Below, in pieces: positions 35,276-43,731 of a DNA stretch of 64,000 nucleotides (position 1 is its first letter; each line of letters begins with the position of its first letter). Under the pieces are notes generated by a model. It ran no database searches. It saw nothing but the letters and a program-made list of their open reading frames with translations, and was not told where the DNA came from. Made by a program: the position numbers and the translations under genes. The DNA is taken from contig NZ_JAAMOW010000002.1 in the NCBI RefSeq assembly GCF_011067135.1, positions 124,001 through 188,000 of the forward strand, in the 5' to 3' direction. The DNA is from Solimonas terrae (GTDB lineage: Bacteria > Pseudomonadota > Gammaproteobacteria > Nevskiales > Nevskiaceae).

Positions 35276-36032
35276 ACGCTCTCCATCCGTTGATCGTTCG
35301 GCACTATTGAACACCGCTGTTGTTCTTGATCATATCGCGTTTGGCGCGTGTGCCGCGATACGGAGCCGCGCCGTTGCCGGCCCATGCAGGACTCGCTGCA
35401 CCGTCGCGCGTGTCGGCGTGCAGTGTCCTGTCGCGGCTGGTCGTGAAGCCTGACGCGCGGGCGAGCTGGCGGCCCTGGCCGCCGAAGGCCTCCGGTGTCG
35501 GCGTGGCGCTGCGTGACATCTGCAACTGCATCGTCATGCCGCTGCAGAAACGCAGCAGCAGATCGGCGAAGCCCTTGGTCCGCGGCTTGATGGCGCAGCC
35601 ATCGGCAAGCCGACATTCATCGATCTGCGGCGCTCAGGCATGATCAGCTCGTTGATCGCAGCGAACATCGACGGCTGCATGCGCAGCCAGTGGCTGCCGG
35701 GATTGTGCAGGGCTGCCGGCACCATTGCGCGCCGGATGTTCGGTCGGGAGCCGCGATCGACGGGTCGATGTACGGGTTCGCCGTCGTCGTTTCGGTGTCG
35801 CGGCAGGAACGGGCGATGCCGAAGCGGGCAGCCACAAACTCGGCCGTTGCGCGGTGCGGGCTGCAGATTCCGAGCAGCCGGCGTCGGGTGCCGCACGCCA
35901 CCCCGGCAAGTGCGCAAAGGCGTCCGAGCTGGCACTGATGATTCCAGGCTCGAGCGTTCTCACCGATCTCCCCGGCTTCTGGAGTTCCGGCCCTTCGCGG
36001 CTGCCGCGGTGGCGGGCGGCCGGCGCGGGATT
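35276..36032. other. ~750-bp region without a convincing gene
   Basis: No ORF on either strand has clear protein-family features. On the minus strand some segments (for example the stretch reading NPYIDPSIAAPDR in one frame and HNPGSHWLRMQPSMFAAI in the next) look protein-like but break between frames. A decayed gene is possible but unsupported. The part nearest 35275 holds the CoA-transferase promoter and a dyad. Confidence 0.4.
35308..35323. promoter_or_regulatory. Dyad TGAACA-CCGC-TGTTGT, candidate operator
   Basis: Four of six arm positions symmetric, same architecture as the perfect copies. Located 33 bases upstream of the CoA transferase start. Confidence 0.5.
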
Positions 36033-36311
36033 TCAGCGCGCGATGATGTCCGTCTTCGACAGGCTGGTCGTCAACTTGCCGTCGACCATGGACAGCGTGT
36101 TGCTCGGCACCGAGCGCATCTTGCCGTCGAGGATGAACTGCACGCCGTCGTCTTCGACGCGGTAGACCGAAGCAAGGCGGCCGCCATTGGCGGCGTACAG
36201 CATCTTGCCCTTGGTCGCGACGACCGTCTGCGCCGGGGTTTCCTGCGCCTGGACGCCAACCGAAACGCTCATTACCGCGAACATCGCAACCGCCAGCAAC
36301 GACTTCTTCAC
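36033..36311 (-). CDS. Small secreted/periplasmic protein, unknown
   Basis: 92 residues starting at a GTG with GGAG 8 bases upstream (VKKSLLAVAMFAVMSVSVGVQAQ). Cleavage is predicted after VQA. The mature ~70 residues contain GKMLYAANGGRLASVYRVEDDGVQFILDGK and end DGKLTTSLSKTDIIAR. I do not recognise a named family. The short beta-rich pattern suggests a small periplasmic binding or structural protein. The promoter carries the TAAGCTACGTTA box shared with 40.1 kb. Confidence 0.7.
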   Translation of the reverse strand: MKKSLLAVAMFAVMSVSVGVQAQETPAQTVVATKGKMLYAANGGRLASVYRVEDDGVQFILDGKMRSVPSNTLSMVDGKLTTSLSKTDIIAR

Positions 36312-36364
36312 TTTTGAATCTCCGGATTTTGGGGGAGGCAGCATTTCACTAAGTAGCGAAATAT

Positions 36365-36376
36365 TAAGCTACGTTA
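36365..36376. promoter_or_regulatory. Box TAAGCTACGTTA, possible MarR site
   Basis: The same 12-mer occurs inverted at 40106-40117. A partial inverted mate CTAAGTAGC lies just to its left (near 36349). It lies between the small secreted protein and the MarR gene, so autoregulation by the MarR protein is a candidate. Confidence 0.5.
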
Positions 36377-36395
36377 GTATTTGCTGTCGGAGATG

Positions 36396-36911
36396 TCAAG
36401 CTTCGTCGCTGGTCTTGCGGGGCTCCGGGCGTGAGGGCGCGGCGATGTTGAGGGCGATCCGGTCGAGCAGTGCTTCCAGTTGCGCGAGTTCATCCTGACT
36501 GAGACCGGCGAAAGCCTCGGCTTCGTAGACTGTCGCTGCCTGGCCGATCTGGTCGAGCAGGGGGCGCGCGGCCGGCGTCAGATAGACGCAGTAGCCGCGT
36601 CGGTCCTGCGGATTCTCGCGACGCTCCAGCAGGCCGTCCTCGCACAGGCGATCGACCATGCGGCCGGCCGTGACCTCGGTAACCTGCAGCATCGCGGCGA
36701 TCGCGCGCTGGGTGGCGCCGGGGCTGCGCGATACCGCCGCGATCAGCCCCCACTTGGCGCGCGATACGCCGGTGCTCTGCATGTTCTGGTCGAACTGCTG
36801 CCAGAGCTGGCGCGAGATCACGGTCAGCTTGCGGCCGATCGCGCGCTTGCGCGCGTCCGGCTGACTCTTGGGCGGTGCTGCCGTGGTCTTCAAACTCGAT
36901 TCCCCGTTCAC
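36396..36911 (-). CDS. MarR family transcriptional regulator
   Basis: 171-residue winged-helix regulator. Helix-turn-helix with TQRAIAAMLQVTEVTAGRMVDRLCEDGLLERRENPQDRRGYCVYLT is the classical MarR DNA-binding and wing region (about residues 66-110). Starts with GTG at 36911 (MNGESSLK). It is 24 bases downstream of the thiolase stop and probably cotranscribed with MFS and thiolase. Likely ligand: a phenolic or acyl-CoA intermediate, inferred from the family only. Confidence 0.88.
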   Translation of the reverse strand: MNGESSLKTTAAPPKSQPDARKRAIGRKLTVISRQLWQQFDQNMQSTGVSRAKWGLIAAVSRSPGATQRAIAAMLQVTEVTAGRMVDRLCEDGLLERRENPQDRRGYCVYLTPAARPLLDQIGQAATVYEAEAFAGLSQDELAQLEALLDRIALNIAAPSRPEPRKTSDEA

Positions 36912-36935
36912 CCGCCGCTGCGGGCGTGCTGCTTC

Positions 36936-38186
36936 TTATACGCGTTCGATGATGATGGCCGGCGCCATGCCGCCCGCCGCGCACATGGTAACCAGACCGC
37001 GCTTGAGGTCGCGCCGTTCCAGCTCGTCGAGCACGGTGCCGATCAGGATCGCGCCGGTCGCGCCGATCGGGTGGCCGAGCGCGATCGCGCCGCCGTTGAC
37101 GTTGATCTTCTCACGATCGATTTTCAGGTCGCGAATGAACTTCTCGACGACCACGGCGAAGGCTTCATTGACCTCCCAGAGATCGATGTCGCTCTTCTTG
37201 AGGCCGGCGCGGGCGAGCACCTTCTCGGCGGCGGGGCCGGGGCCGGTCAGCATCAGCGTCGGATCGACGCCGACATTCGCGGTGGCGATCACGCGCGCGC
37301 GCGGCTTCATGCCGTGCTTCGCCGCGTAGCCGGGCGACGCCAGCAGCAGGCCGGCCGAGCCGTCGACGACACCCGACGAACTGCCGGCGTGGTGAACCGG
37401 CACGATCTTCACGTCCGGATAGCGGCGGTTGATCAGCTGGCGGAACGTGGTGCCGTCCTTGTCGGCCGCCATGTCGGCGATCGCGGCGAAGCTCGGCTTG
37501 AGCGCGGCCAGGCCTTCGAGCGTGGTCTCCGGGCGCGGGAATTCCTCGTGGTCGAGCACGACATTGCCGTCGTCGTCCTTCACCGATACGGTCGAGCGTG
37601 CGAAACGACCTTCGGCGATGGCACGCGCGGCGCGCTTCTGGCTTTCCAGCGAGAAGGCGTCGAGCGCGTCGCGGCCGATGCCTTCGAGCGCGGCGATCGC
37701 GTCGGCAGCGACGCCCTGGTTCGACTGCGGGTGCTTGGCCTGCAGGCGCGGATTGCCGCCGCCGAGTCCGCCGCTGCCCATGCCGGCCGCATGCAGTTTG
37801 GCGCCATAGTCGTTCACGTACGACAGCATCTCGGTGCCGCCCGCGACGATCAGGTCTTCCATGCCGGACATGATCTGCGCGGCGCCAAAGGCGGTGGCCG
37901 ACAGGCCGCTGCCGCAGAAGCGCGAGACGCCGATGCCGCTCGCACGCACGTCGTAGTCGGCGTCGAGCGCGCCCATGCGCGCCAGCGAGCCCTGCTTGCC
38001 GAATGGCGCGCCGACGCCCCAGATCACGTCGTCGACTTCGGCCGTGTCGAGGTTGTTGCGCTCCTTGAGCGCCTTCATCACGGTGGCGGTCAGGTGCTCC
38101 GGATGCATCTGCGCGAGCGCGCCCTTGCCGACCTTGCCGATGCCGCGCGGTGTGCGCACGGCGTCAATGATGTATGCGTCTGTCAT
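36936..38186 (-). CDS. Acetyl-CoA acyltransferase (thiolase)
   Basis: 416-residue thiolase cleaving a 3-ketoacyl-CoA with CoA. Acyl-enzyme Cys91 in SRFCGSGLSATAF; NEAFAVV; GGAIALGHPIGATGA with catalytic His; and CAAGGMAPAIIIERV with the second Cys are all seen. ATG 38186 starts MTDAYIIDAVRTPRG, the usual family start. Terminal step of side-chain or ring beta-oxidation. Middle gene of the MFS-thiolase-MarR run. Confidence 0.95.
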   Translation of the reverse strand: MTDAYIIDAVRTPRGIGKVGKGALAQMHPEHLTATVMKALKERNNLDTAEVDDVIWGVGAPFGKQGSLARMGALDADYDVRASGIGVSRFCGSGLSATAFGAAQIMSGMEDLIVAGGTEMLSYVNDYGAKLHAAGMGSGGLGGGNPRLQAKHPQSNQGVAADAIAALEGIGRDALDAFSLESQKRAARAIAEGRFARSTVSVKDDDGNVVLDHEEFPRPETTLEGLAALKPSFAAIADMAADKDGTTFRQLINRRYPDVKIVPVHHAGSSSGVVDGSAGLLLASPGYAAKHGMKPRARVIATANVGVDPTLMLTGPGPAAEKVLARAGLKKSDIDLWEVNEAFAVVVEKFIRDLKIDREKINVNGGAIALGHPIGATGAILIGTVLDELERRDLKRGLVTMCAAGGMAPAIIIERV

Positions 38187-38262
38187 CTGCCAATCTCCGG
38201 GTTCGTGCTGTTTCTTTCGTTCGTTGATGCGGGTCGCGCGGCGCCACGGCCGCGCCGGTTCG

Positions 38263-39915
38263 TCATGGCGTGTACACGCTGATCGGATCGCGCTGCGGAT
38301 CGGGTACATCCGCATGCCAGCGCACCGAGCCGAACGGACGTTCCAGGCGCCGCCGCACGATGGCGCCGCCCGCCACCTTGTTGTAGGCGTTGGCCTGCAC
38401 CTGCAGTTCGCGATCGGACTGCGTGAAGCGGTCGCGCTGATGCAGGTAGTCGCCCCAGGTCGGGCAGTGGTAGCGCTCGGTCCACAGCTCGGGATTGGCG
38501 ATGTCGCGCGACAGGGACCATTCGAACGCGCCGTTGCGCTTGCGCGCGTGCTGCAGCTTCAGCATCGCGGTGTAGAAGTGGCGGGCCTGCGCCGTGTCGA
38601 CGATGTAGTCGAGTTCGATCACGATCGGTCCGCTGCGTGCCGTGAGCTGCAGCGCCACCTCGGGTTCACGGCCGATCTCGACGCGCTCCAGTTCGCTGAA
38701 CGACACGCGGGGCATCGGCAGCAACAGCCCGATCAGCGCGGTGGCCAGCAAGGCAATGCCGGACGCGGCGAGTGCCGCGGCGACGCCCCAGCCGGCCGTG
38801 ACCTCGCCCCACACGAATGCGCCGACGGCGATGCCGCCGGTCAACGCCGACGAATGCAGCGCGATGGCGCGGCCGGCGACCCAGCGCGGCGCCGACAATT
38901 GCACGGCGACCGAGAACAGCGAGACCAGCAGCATGTTGGCGGCGCCCGACACCACCATCAGCGCGCAGCTCAGCAGCAGCTGATGGCTGAACGCCAGCAG
39001 CACGACCGCCGGGCTGCTGACGAAGATGCACAGGCGCACGGCCTGCTCGGCGCCGAAGCGCTCGCGCACCTTGCTGACCGCGAGCGCGCCGATCACGGCG
39101 CCGACGCCGGTCGCGCCCAGCAGAAGGCCGAAGGTGCTGGCGTTGCCGTGCAGCAGATCGCGGGCGATCAGCACCGGCAGCGCGGCGGTGGCGGCACTGC
39201 AGAGACCGAACAGTGCGGCGCGGATCAGTACCGTGCGGATCGCCAGCGAATGCAGCGCGTAGCGCGCGCCGGAAATGATCGCGCGATTCAGGCGTTCCGG
39301 CGGCAGGCGGCTGGCGACATGCTGGCGCTGCCACAGGAAGAACATCAGCAGCAGCGGCAGGTAGAACACCGCATTGATGCCGAACGCGCCTTGCGCGCCG
39401 ATCGCCACCACCACCAGTCCGCCGAGCGCGGGGCCGAAGCTGCGCGCGATGTTGTAGCTGACGGCGCCCAGCGCGACCGCCGCCGGCAGATGGTCGATGT
39501 GGACCTGCTCGACGATCGAGGACTGCCAGGCCGGCGAGTACAGCGCGACGCCCGCGCCGATCAGGCTGCAGAACAGCAGCAGCGTCCAGGGTGTCGTCAG
39601 GCCGAGCACGGCAATCGCGGTCAGCACCATGCCGGCGAGGCTGGCAAAGCCGAGGCCAAGCATCGCGACCTTGCGCCGATCGAACATGTCGGCGATCGCC
39701 CCGGCCGGAACCGCGACCAGCATCAGGGGCAGCATGAGGGCGGACTGCACGAGCGCGACCATGCTCGCCGAGGGCGTCAGCCGCGTCATCTCCCAGGCCG
39801 CGCCGACGCCGAGAATCAGTTGCCCGAAATTCGACAGCAGGCTTGCCGTCCAGATGTTGCGGAAGGTCCTTTCGCGCAGCGGCGCGAAGGCGCTCCAGCC
39901 GTCACCGGCATTCAT
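38263..39915 (-). CDS. MFS transporter of the EntS/MFS_3 type with C-terminal cytosolic extension
   Basis: 550 residues. About 11-12 membrane spans occupy residues 20-400 (for example SLLSNFGQLILGVGAAWEM and loop A FDRRKVAML). The last ~120 residues (VALQLTARSGPIVIELDYIV ... YHCPTWGDYLHQRDRFTQSD) are hydrophilic. Such tails occur in MFS_3 exporters and resemble antibiotic-biosynthesis-monooxygenase-like ferredoxin-fold domains. Start MNAGDGWSAFAPL at 39915 was chosen because the upstream part is not family-like. Probably exports an organic acid, siderophore-like molecule or toxic intermediate. First gene of a run with thiolase and MarR. Confidence 0.87.
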   Translation of the reverse strand: MNAGDGWSAFAPLRERTFRNIWTASLLSNFGQLILGVGAAWEMTRLTPSASMVALVQSALMLPLMLVAVPAGAIADMFDRRKVAMLGLGFASLAGMVLTAIAVLGLTTPWTLLLFCSLIGAGVALYSPAWQSSIVEQVHIDHLPAAVALGAVSYNIARSFGPALGGLVVVAIGAQGAFGINAVFYLPLLLMFFLWQRQHVASRLPPERLNRAIISGARYALHSLAIRTVLIRAALFGLCSAATAALPVLIARDLLHGNASTFGLLLGATGVGAVIGALAVSKVRERFGAEQAVRLCIFVSSPAVVLLAFSHQLLLSCALMVVSGAANMLLVSLFSVAVQLSAPRWVAGRAIALHSSALTGGIAVGAFVWGEVTAGWGVAAALAASGIALLATALIGLLLPMPRVSFSELERVEIGREPEVALQLTARSGPIVIELDYIVDTAQARHFYTAMLKLQHARKRNGAFEWSLSRDIANPELWTERYHCPTWGDYLHQRDRFTQSDRELQVQANAYNKVAGGAIVRRRLERPFGSVRWHADVPDPQRDPISVYTP

Positions 39916-40086
39916 GATGCGCGGACCGGACTGTCCGCTTCGGACGATGATGCAAGGGCACACGCTGTCGGCAACCGCATATCCCGTCCTCCCGGCGAAG
40001 CCTCGTTGCAATTGTATGTCCTGGCCGCGGCAATGCCCGGCATGCGCATCCGCAGGCCCGGCCACGGACTTGATAAGCTCGAACGC

Positions 40087-40105
40087 TGTACAGCAGTGCT
40101 GTCAA
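40087..40105. promoter_or_regulatory. Degenerate operator half-sites TGTACA ... GTGCTGTCAA
   Basis: Left half TGTACA (40087-40092) and right half TGTCAA (40100-40105) of the recurring motif occur with a 7-base instead of a 4-base gap in the divergent promoter. Possibly a weakened site. Confidence 0.35.
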
Positions 40106-40117
40106 TAACGTAGCTTA
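40106..40117. promoter_or_regulatory. Box TAACGTAGCTTA, inverted copy of the 36.4-kb box
   Basis: Identical 12-mer (opposite orientation) to the one at 36365-36376. In the divergent promoter of the MFS and the DapB-like genes; candidate MarR site. Confidence 0.55.
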
Positions 40118-40148
40118 GTAATATCATAGCAATTCGGAGGAGAGGCGG

Positions 40149-41219
40149 ATGACTGCAGCGCAAGCCCGGACAGGGGACAAGAATTGCCGCGTCGTGCAAT
40201 GGGCCACCGGCAACATCGGCCTGCGGTCGCTGCGCGCGATCATCGAACATCCGAAGCTGTCGCTGGCCGGTCTGTACGTCTACTCCGACGCCAAGGCCGG
40301 ATGCGATGCCGGCGAGCTCTGCGGGCTGCCGCCGGTCGGCGTCAGGGCGACACGCAGCATCGACGACATTCTCGCGCTGAAGGCCGACTGCGTGCTGTAC
40401 ATGCCGCAAACCATCGATGTCGACGATCTCTGCAGTCTGCTGGAATCCGGCAGCAACGTCGTCACCACGCGGACCGAATTCCATCATCCCGCACGCCTCG
40501 ATCGCGCCGTTCGCGAGCGCATCGAGGCGGCGTGCCGGCGCGGCGGCACCTCGCTGCACAGCACCGGCAGCAGTCCGGGCTTCATCACCGAGGCGATGCC
40601 GCTGGTACTGCTGTCGCTGCAGCGCCGGCTCGACGTGCTGCGCATTCATGAATATGCCGACTGCAGCTCGCGCGATTCCCCGGAAATGATCTTCAACATC
40701 ATGGGCTTCGGGCAGGCGCCGAATCCGCAGGCGGAGGCCGGCCGGGCCTGGTACCTGCGCGAGGAATTCGGGCCGTCGCTGCGCGTGATCGCCGAGGCGG
40801 TGGGGCTGTCTTTCGACAGCGTCGAGTCCAGTGGCCAGGTCGCGCTGGCGCGCAAGCGCACGACGATCGCCGCCGGCGTCGTCGAGGCCGGCACGGTCGC
40901 CGCGATGCGGACCACGGTTTCCGGGATGCGCAACGGCAAGCCGCTGATGAGCTTTACTGCCAACTGGTTCGTGAGTTACGACATCGACGCCGACTGGAAG
41001 CTGCGCGGCGACGGCTGGCAGGTGGAAGTGGAGGGCGATTGCCCGCTCGACATGCATCTGCATTTCACCGTACCGGAGGCGCGCAAGGCGGCCACCACGC
41101 CCGGCTATACCGCGCATCGCGCGATCAATGCGGTGCGCTACGTCTGTGCCGCGGCGCCCGGCATTCGCACGTCCGTGGAGCTGCCGCAGATCGTCACCGA
41201 CCTGAGCGCGCAGGCATGA
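40149..41219 (+). CDS. Dihydrodipicolinate-reductase-like NAD(P)-binding protein
   Basis: 356-residue protein with an N-terminal Rossmann fold (VVQWATGNIGLRSLRAIIEH) of the DapB_N / 2,4-diaminopentanoate-dehydrogenase type. The central part SLHSTGSSPGFITEAMPL and IRIHEYADCSS-like segments match the family common in actinobacterial and proteobacterial degraders. The true reaction of this branch is generally unknown. The start follows GGAGGAG. Divergent from the MFS gene, with a MarR-type box in between. Function as an NAD(P)H oxidoreductase is likely; substrate unknown. Confidence 0.85.
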   Translation: MTAAQARTGDKNCRVVQWATGNIGLRSLRAIIEHPKLSLAGLYVYSDAKAGCDAGELCGLPPVGVRATRSIDDILALKADCVLYMPQTIDVDDLCSLLESGSNVVTTRTEFHHPARLDRAVRERIEAACRRGGTSLHSTGSSPGFITEAMPLVLLSLQRRLDVLRIHEYADCSSRDSPEMIFNIMGFGQAPNPQAEAGRAWYLREEFGPSLRVIAEAVGLSFDSVESSGQVALARKRTTIAAGVVEAGTVAAMRTTVSGMRNGKPLMSFTANWFVSYDIDADWKLRGDGWQVEVEGDCPLDMHLHFTVPEARKAATTPGYTAHRAINAVRYVCAAAPGIRTSVELPQIVTDLSAQA

Positions 41220-41324
41220 GCCCGGCGAGACCCGCGACGGGCGGCCGGGTCTGCGCCAAGCCGTCCCGCACGGTCTCGCCACGGGTGGCCGGACGGCAGA
41301 TCCGTCCGCTTTTCCCTGTATAAA

Positions 41325-41340
41325 TCAACAACGGCGTTGG
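41325..41340. promoter_or_regulatory. Dyad TCAACA-ACGG-CGTTGG, degenerate candidate operator
   Basis: Four symmetric positions per arm, 169 bases upstream of the carboxymuconolactone-decarboxylase-like gene and after the preceding gene, so it would act on the 41.5-46.0 kb operon. Confidence 0.4.
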
Positions 41341-41508
41341 ATAGTTGCGACCGAAAAGCGCGCTCGCTTAAACTGCCGGTCAAATTCGCGGTCGATAACG
41401 ATGTCGTTGACGAGGGCCACGCTGCTTGCCTGCGGATCGCGCCCCCCGGGGGCGGGACAGTACGTCGGTCGGCATGCCGCCGATCGTGACACGCAGAGGA
41501 GCTTGCAA

Positions 41509-42156
41509 ATGGATTCGAACCTTCAGTCCGTGCCGCGCGTCGTGCCGATGAAGCCCGATGAGTGGAACGAAGCGGCCCGCGACGCGCTGGCGGCGTTCCC
41601 GAAGAGCTACAGCTTCGTGATGAACGGCTGGAATGCCGGCGATCGCGAGGTTCGCGGCGTCAATGTACTGGGAACGCTGGCGCACTATCCTGCATTGGCA
41701 AAAGCCTTCTGCACGTTCAACGCGCACGTCGCCGGAGCGAGTACGCTCACGGTCCGCGATCGCGAGATCGTGATCCTGCGGCTGAGCTGGTTGCGGCGCT
41801 CGGAGTACGAATACGGCCAGCATCTGATACTCGGTCGGCGGGCCGGGCTCGACGATGACGAGCTGCGGCGGCTGGAGCAGGGGCCGGATGCGGCCGGCTG
41901 GTCGCCCGAAGATGCCGATCTGGTTCGCGCCGTGGACGAGCTGCACGCGCTGTCGCGGATCACGCGGGAAACCTGGGCCCGGCTGGCGCAGCGCTACGAT
42001 CAGTCGCAGATGCTCGACCTGCTGTTCCTGGTGGGTTGCTACGACGCGCTGGCACTGGCGATCAACAGCCTGGAAACGCCCGCCGAGGGCGACGCGGCTA
42101 CGCTGCTGGACGACGCGACGCGTGAGCGGATGGCGAAATCCAGGGCTGCCGTCTGA
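41509..42156 (+). CDS. Carboxymuconolactone decarboxylase family (CMD/AhpD-like) protein
   Basis: 215-residue all-helical protein. The CMD core REIVILRLSWLRRSEYEYGQHLILGRRAGLDDDEL is at about residues 86-120. The usual CxxC/H redox cysteines of AhpD are absent; the subfamily keeps Tyr-Glu-Tyr-x-x-His instead. ATG 41509 with GAGGAGCTTG upstream is the best start. It leads a five- to six-gene transcript through the two small barrel proteins into the E2/E1/lipoyl genes. Exact reaction unknown; a decarboxylase or hydrolase-like role is possible. Confidence 0.85.
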   Translation: MDSNLQSVPRVVPMKPDEWNEAARDALAAFPKSYSFVMNGWNAGDREVRGVNVLGTLAHYPALAKAFCTFNAHVAGASTLTVRDREIVILRLSWLRRSEYEYGQHLILGRRAGLDDDELRRLEQGPDAAGWSPEDADLVRAVDELHALSRITRETWARLAQRYDQSQMLDLLFLVGCYDALALAINSLETPAEGDAATLLDDATRERMAKSRAAV

Positions 42157-42201
42157 TCGGTTGCGGCAAGCGCGGGCGTTGGCCTGACGGAGGATGCAGC
42201 G

Positions 42202-42549
42202 ATGTCCCGGTATTTGTTCGTGGTTCACAGCAACGCGGCCGACGGCCGCGAGCGGGAATATGGCGAATACATGAGCCGGCACGTCGATGACATTCTGGCG
42301 TTGCCCGGCGTGATCTGGGGCCGACGCGGTGCCGTTGCACAGGCGCAGGCGCGTCCGGCGCCGGAAACGCACAAGTACATCACGGTGTTCGAGGTGGAAA
42401 CGGATGACCTGCAGGCGTTCATCGACGAAATGAACGGCCGCGTGATGTCCGGGAGGATTGCACGCAGTGCGACCGTCGCCGACGCCGTTCCGGTGTTCTG
42501 GGACGTGCTGCAGATGGATCCGGCCAGTGCGGCGCGCGCCGGCGACTAG
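42202..42549 (+). CDS. Small dimeric alpha/beta-barrel-like protein (EthD/DUF4286-like), copy 1
   Basis: 115-residue protein with ferredoxin-like fold pattern: MSRYLFVVHSNAADGREREYGEYMSRHVDDILALPGV then a beta strand and ITVFEVETDDLQAFID. Closely resembles the next gene (42580), so this is a tandem duplication. Family members are EthD-like or ABM-type proteins that act as small enzymes or stabilise other oxygenases. Likely part of the CMD/E2/E1 transcript. The function is not identified by sequence. Confidence 0.75.
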   Translation: MSRYLFVVHSNAADGREREYGEYMSRHVDDILALPGVIWGRRGAVAQAQARPAPETHKYITVFEVETDDLQAFIDEMNGRVMSGRIARSATVADAVPVFWDVLQMDPASAARAGD

Positions 42550-42579
42550 GCCGCGAATGGGCAGGTTACCGGAGTCGTC

Positions 42580-42900
42580 ATGGCGCGCTACGTCTTCGTC
42601 GTGCACACCAACGCCGTGGAAGGGCGCGATGACGAATTCAACGACTGGTATTCCGGACCGCATCTCGTTGATCTGCGGCGGCTGCCCGGCGTCGTTTCGG
42701 CGCGCCGCTTCCGCATTGCGGAGACGCAGGTTCGCGAGCAGCCGTCGTCGCATCGCTATCTCGCCATTTATGAAATCGAAACCGACGACCCGCAGGGCTT
42801 CGCACGTGAACTGCGGGCCCGTGCCGGCACCGAGCTGCTCGCCACGAGCCCGGCGCTCGCTGCGGACGCGTCGGCCTATCTCTGGGAGCAGATTGAATGA
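42580..42900 (+). CDS. Small dimeric alpha/beta-barrel-like protein (EthD/DUF4286-like), copy 2
   Basis: 106-residue paralogue of the preceding gene: MARYVFVVHTNAVEGRDDEFNDWYSGPHLVDLRRLPGV, then HRYLAIYEIETDDPQGFARELR. The WYSGPHL motif is typical of the EthD-like group. Its stop overlaps the start of the E2 gene (ATGA at 42897-42900), indicating translational coupling. A role accessory to the adjoining dehydrogenase-like complex is inferred only from position. Confidence 0.78.
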   Translation: MARYVFVVHTNAVEGRDDEFNDWYSGPHLVDLRRLPGVVSARRFRIAETQVREQPSSHRYLAIYEIETDDPQGFARELRARAGTELLATSPALAADASAYLWEQIE

Positions 42901-43649
42901 CTGACAGCAAACCCGCCGCCCTGCCGCCGATGCCCTGGCCGGAAGAAGACTTCTCCGTCCATGGTCCGGTCGAGGCCAGAAAGGTCGGCAAGATCCAGCA
43001 CTACGTCGGCCGCGTGATGCAGCGCAACTGGTCGACGATTCCGCACGTCACGCACAACGACGACGCCGACATCACGGCCTTCGAGCAGCGCCGCAAGGCC
43101 TGGAACGCCGCACATCCGGATGCCAGGCGCACGCTGCTGCCGGCCTTGATCAAGGTCGCGGTCGCCTGTCTGCAGAAATATCCGCAGTTCAATGTCTCGC
43201 TGTCTGCCGACGGTGCGACGCTGTTCCAGAAGGGTTATTACCACATCGGTATCGCCGTCGATGTGCCGACCGGCCTGCTGGTGCCGGTGATCCGCGACTG
43301 CGACCGGAAGAGCATCGGCGAGATCGCCGACGAGGTGGCGCGTGTCGCCGAGAAGGCGCGCACCAAGGGCCTGTCGGTCGCCGAGATGTCCGGCGGCTGC
43401 TTCTCGCTGTCGTCGCTGGGCCACATCGGCGGGACGAGCTTCTCGCCGATCATCAATGCGCCGGAAGTGGCGATCCTCGGCATCACGCGGACGCAGGATC
43501 GCTTTGTGCCGGATGCCGATGGCAAGCCGCTGCTGAGGTCCTTCCTGCCGCTGTCGCTGAGCTACGACCATCGCGTGATCAACGGCGCCGACGCCGCACG
43601 GTTCACGCGCGCCTTCGCCGACGCGCTGGCCGCTTTCGAGTTCAATTGA
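42897..43649 (+). CDS. 2-oxo acid dehydrogenase E2 catalytic domain without lipoyl or binding domains
   Basis: 250-residue acyltransferase core of dihydrolipoamide acyltransferase (CAT fold). The active-site motif DHRVINGAD (H225, D232) and FSLSSLGHIGGTSFSPIINAPEVAILG are present. The usual N-terminal lipoyl domain and E3/E1-binding domain are missing: E2 proteins normally exceed 370 residues. A free lipoyl protein is encoded at the end of the operon (45787). The stop of the preceding gene overlaps the ATG. Predicted acyl transfer from the lipoyl carrier to CoA, in a 2-oxo-acid- or acetoin-dehydrogenase-like complex. Confidence 0.9.
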   Translation: MTDSKPAALPPMPWPEEDFSVHGPVEARKVGKIQHYVGRVMQRNWSTIPHVTHNDDADITAFEQRRKAWNAAHPDARRTLLPALIKVAVACLQKYPQFNVSLSADGATLFQKGYYHIGIAVDVPTGLLVPVIRDCDRKSIGEIADEVARVAEKARTKGLSVAEMSGGCFSLSSLGHIGGTSFSPIINAPEVAILGITRTQDRFVPDADGKPLLRSFLPLSLSYDHRVINGADAARFTRAFADALAAFEFN

Positions 43650-43662
43650 ACTACACTGTTGG
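43647..43662. promoter_or_regulatory. Dyad TGAACT-ACAC-TGTTGG, degenerate candidate operator
   Basis: Overlaps the end of the E2 gene and lies 70 bases upstream of the E1 start. The right half matches the consensus well; the left half is weak. Confidence 0.3.
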
Positions 43663-43731
43663 ATAAATGATCGGCGGTGCCGGCGCGGACGATATCGCCG
43701 CGCGCCGCCCGGAACGAAGCAGAATCGGAGC

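Noticed and set aside
35276-36032. Pseudogene on the minus strand
   Set aside because: Some protein-like stretches, but they switch frames and no family was recognised; reported only as non-coding.
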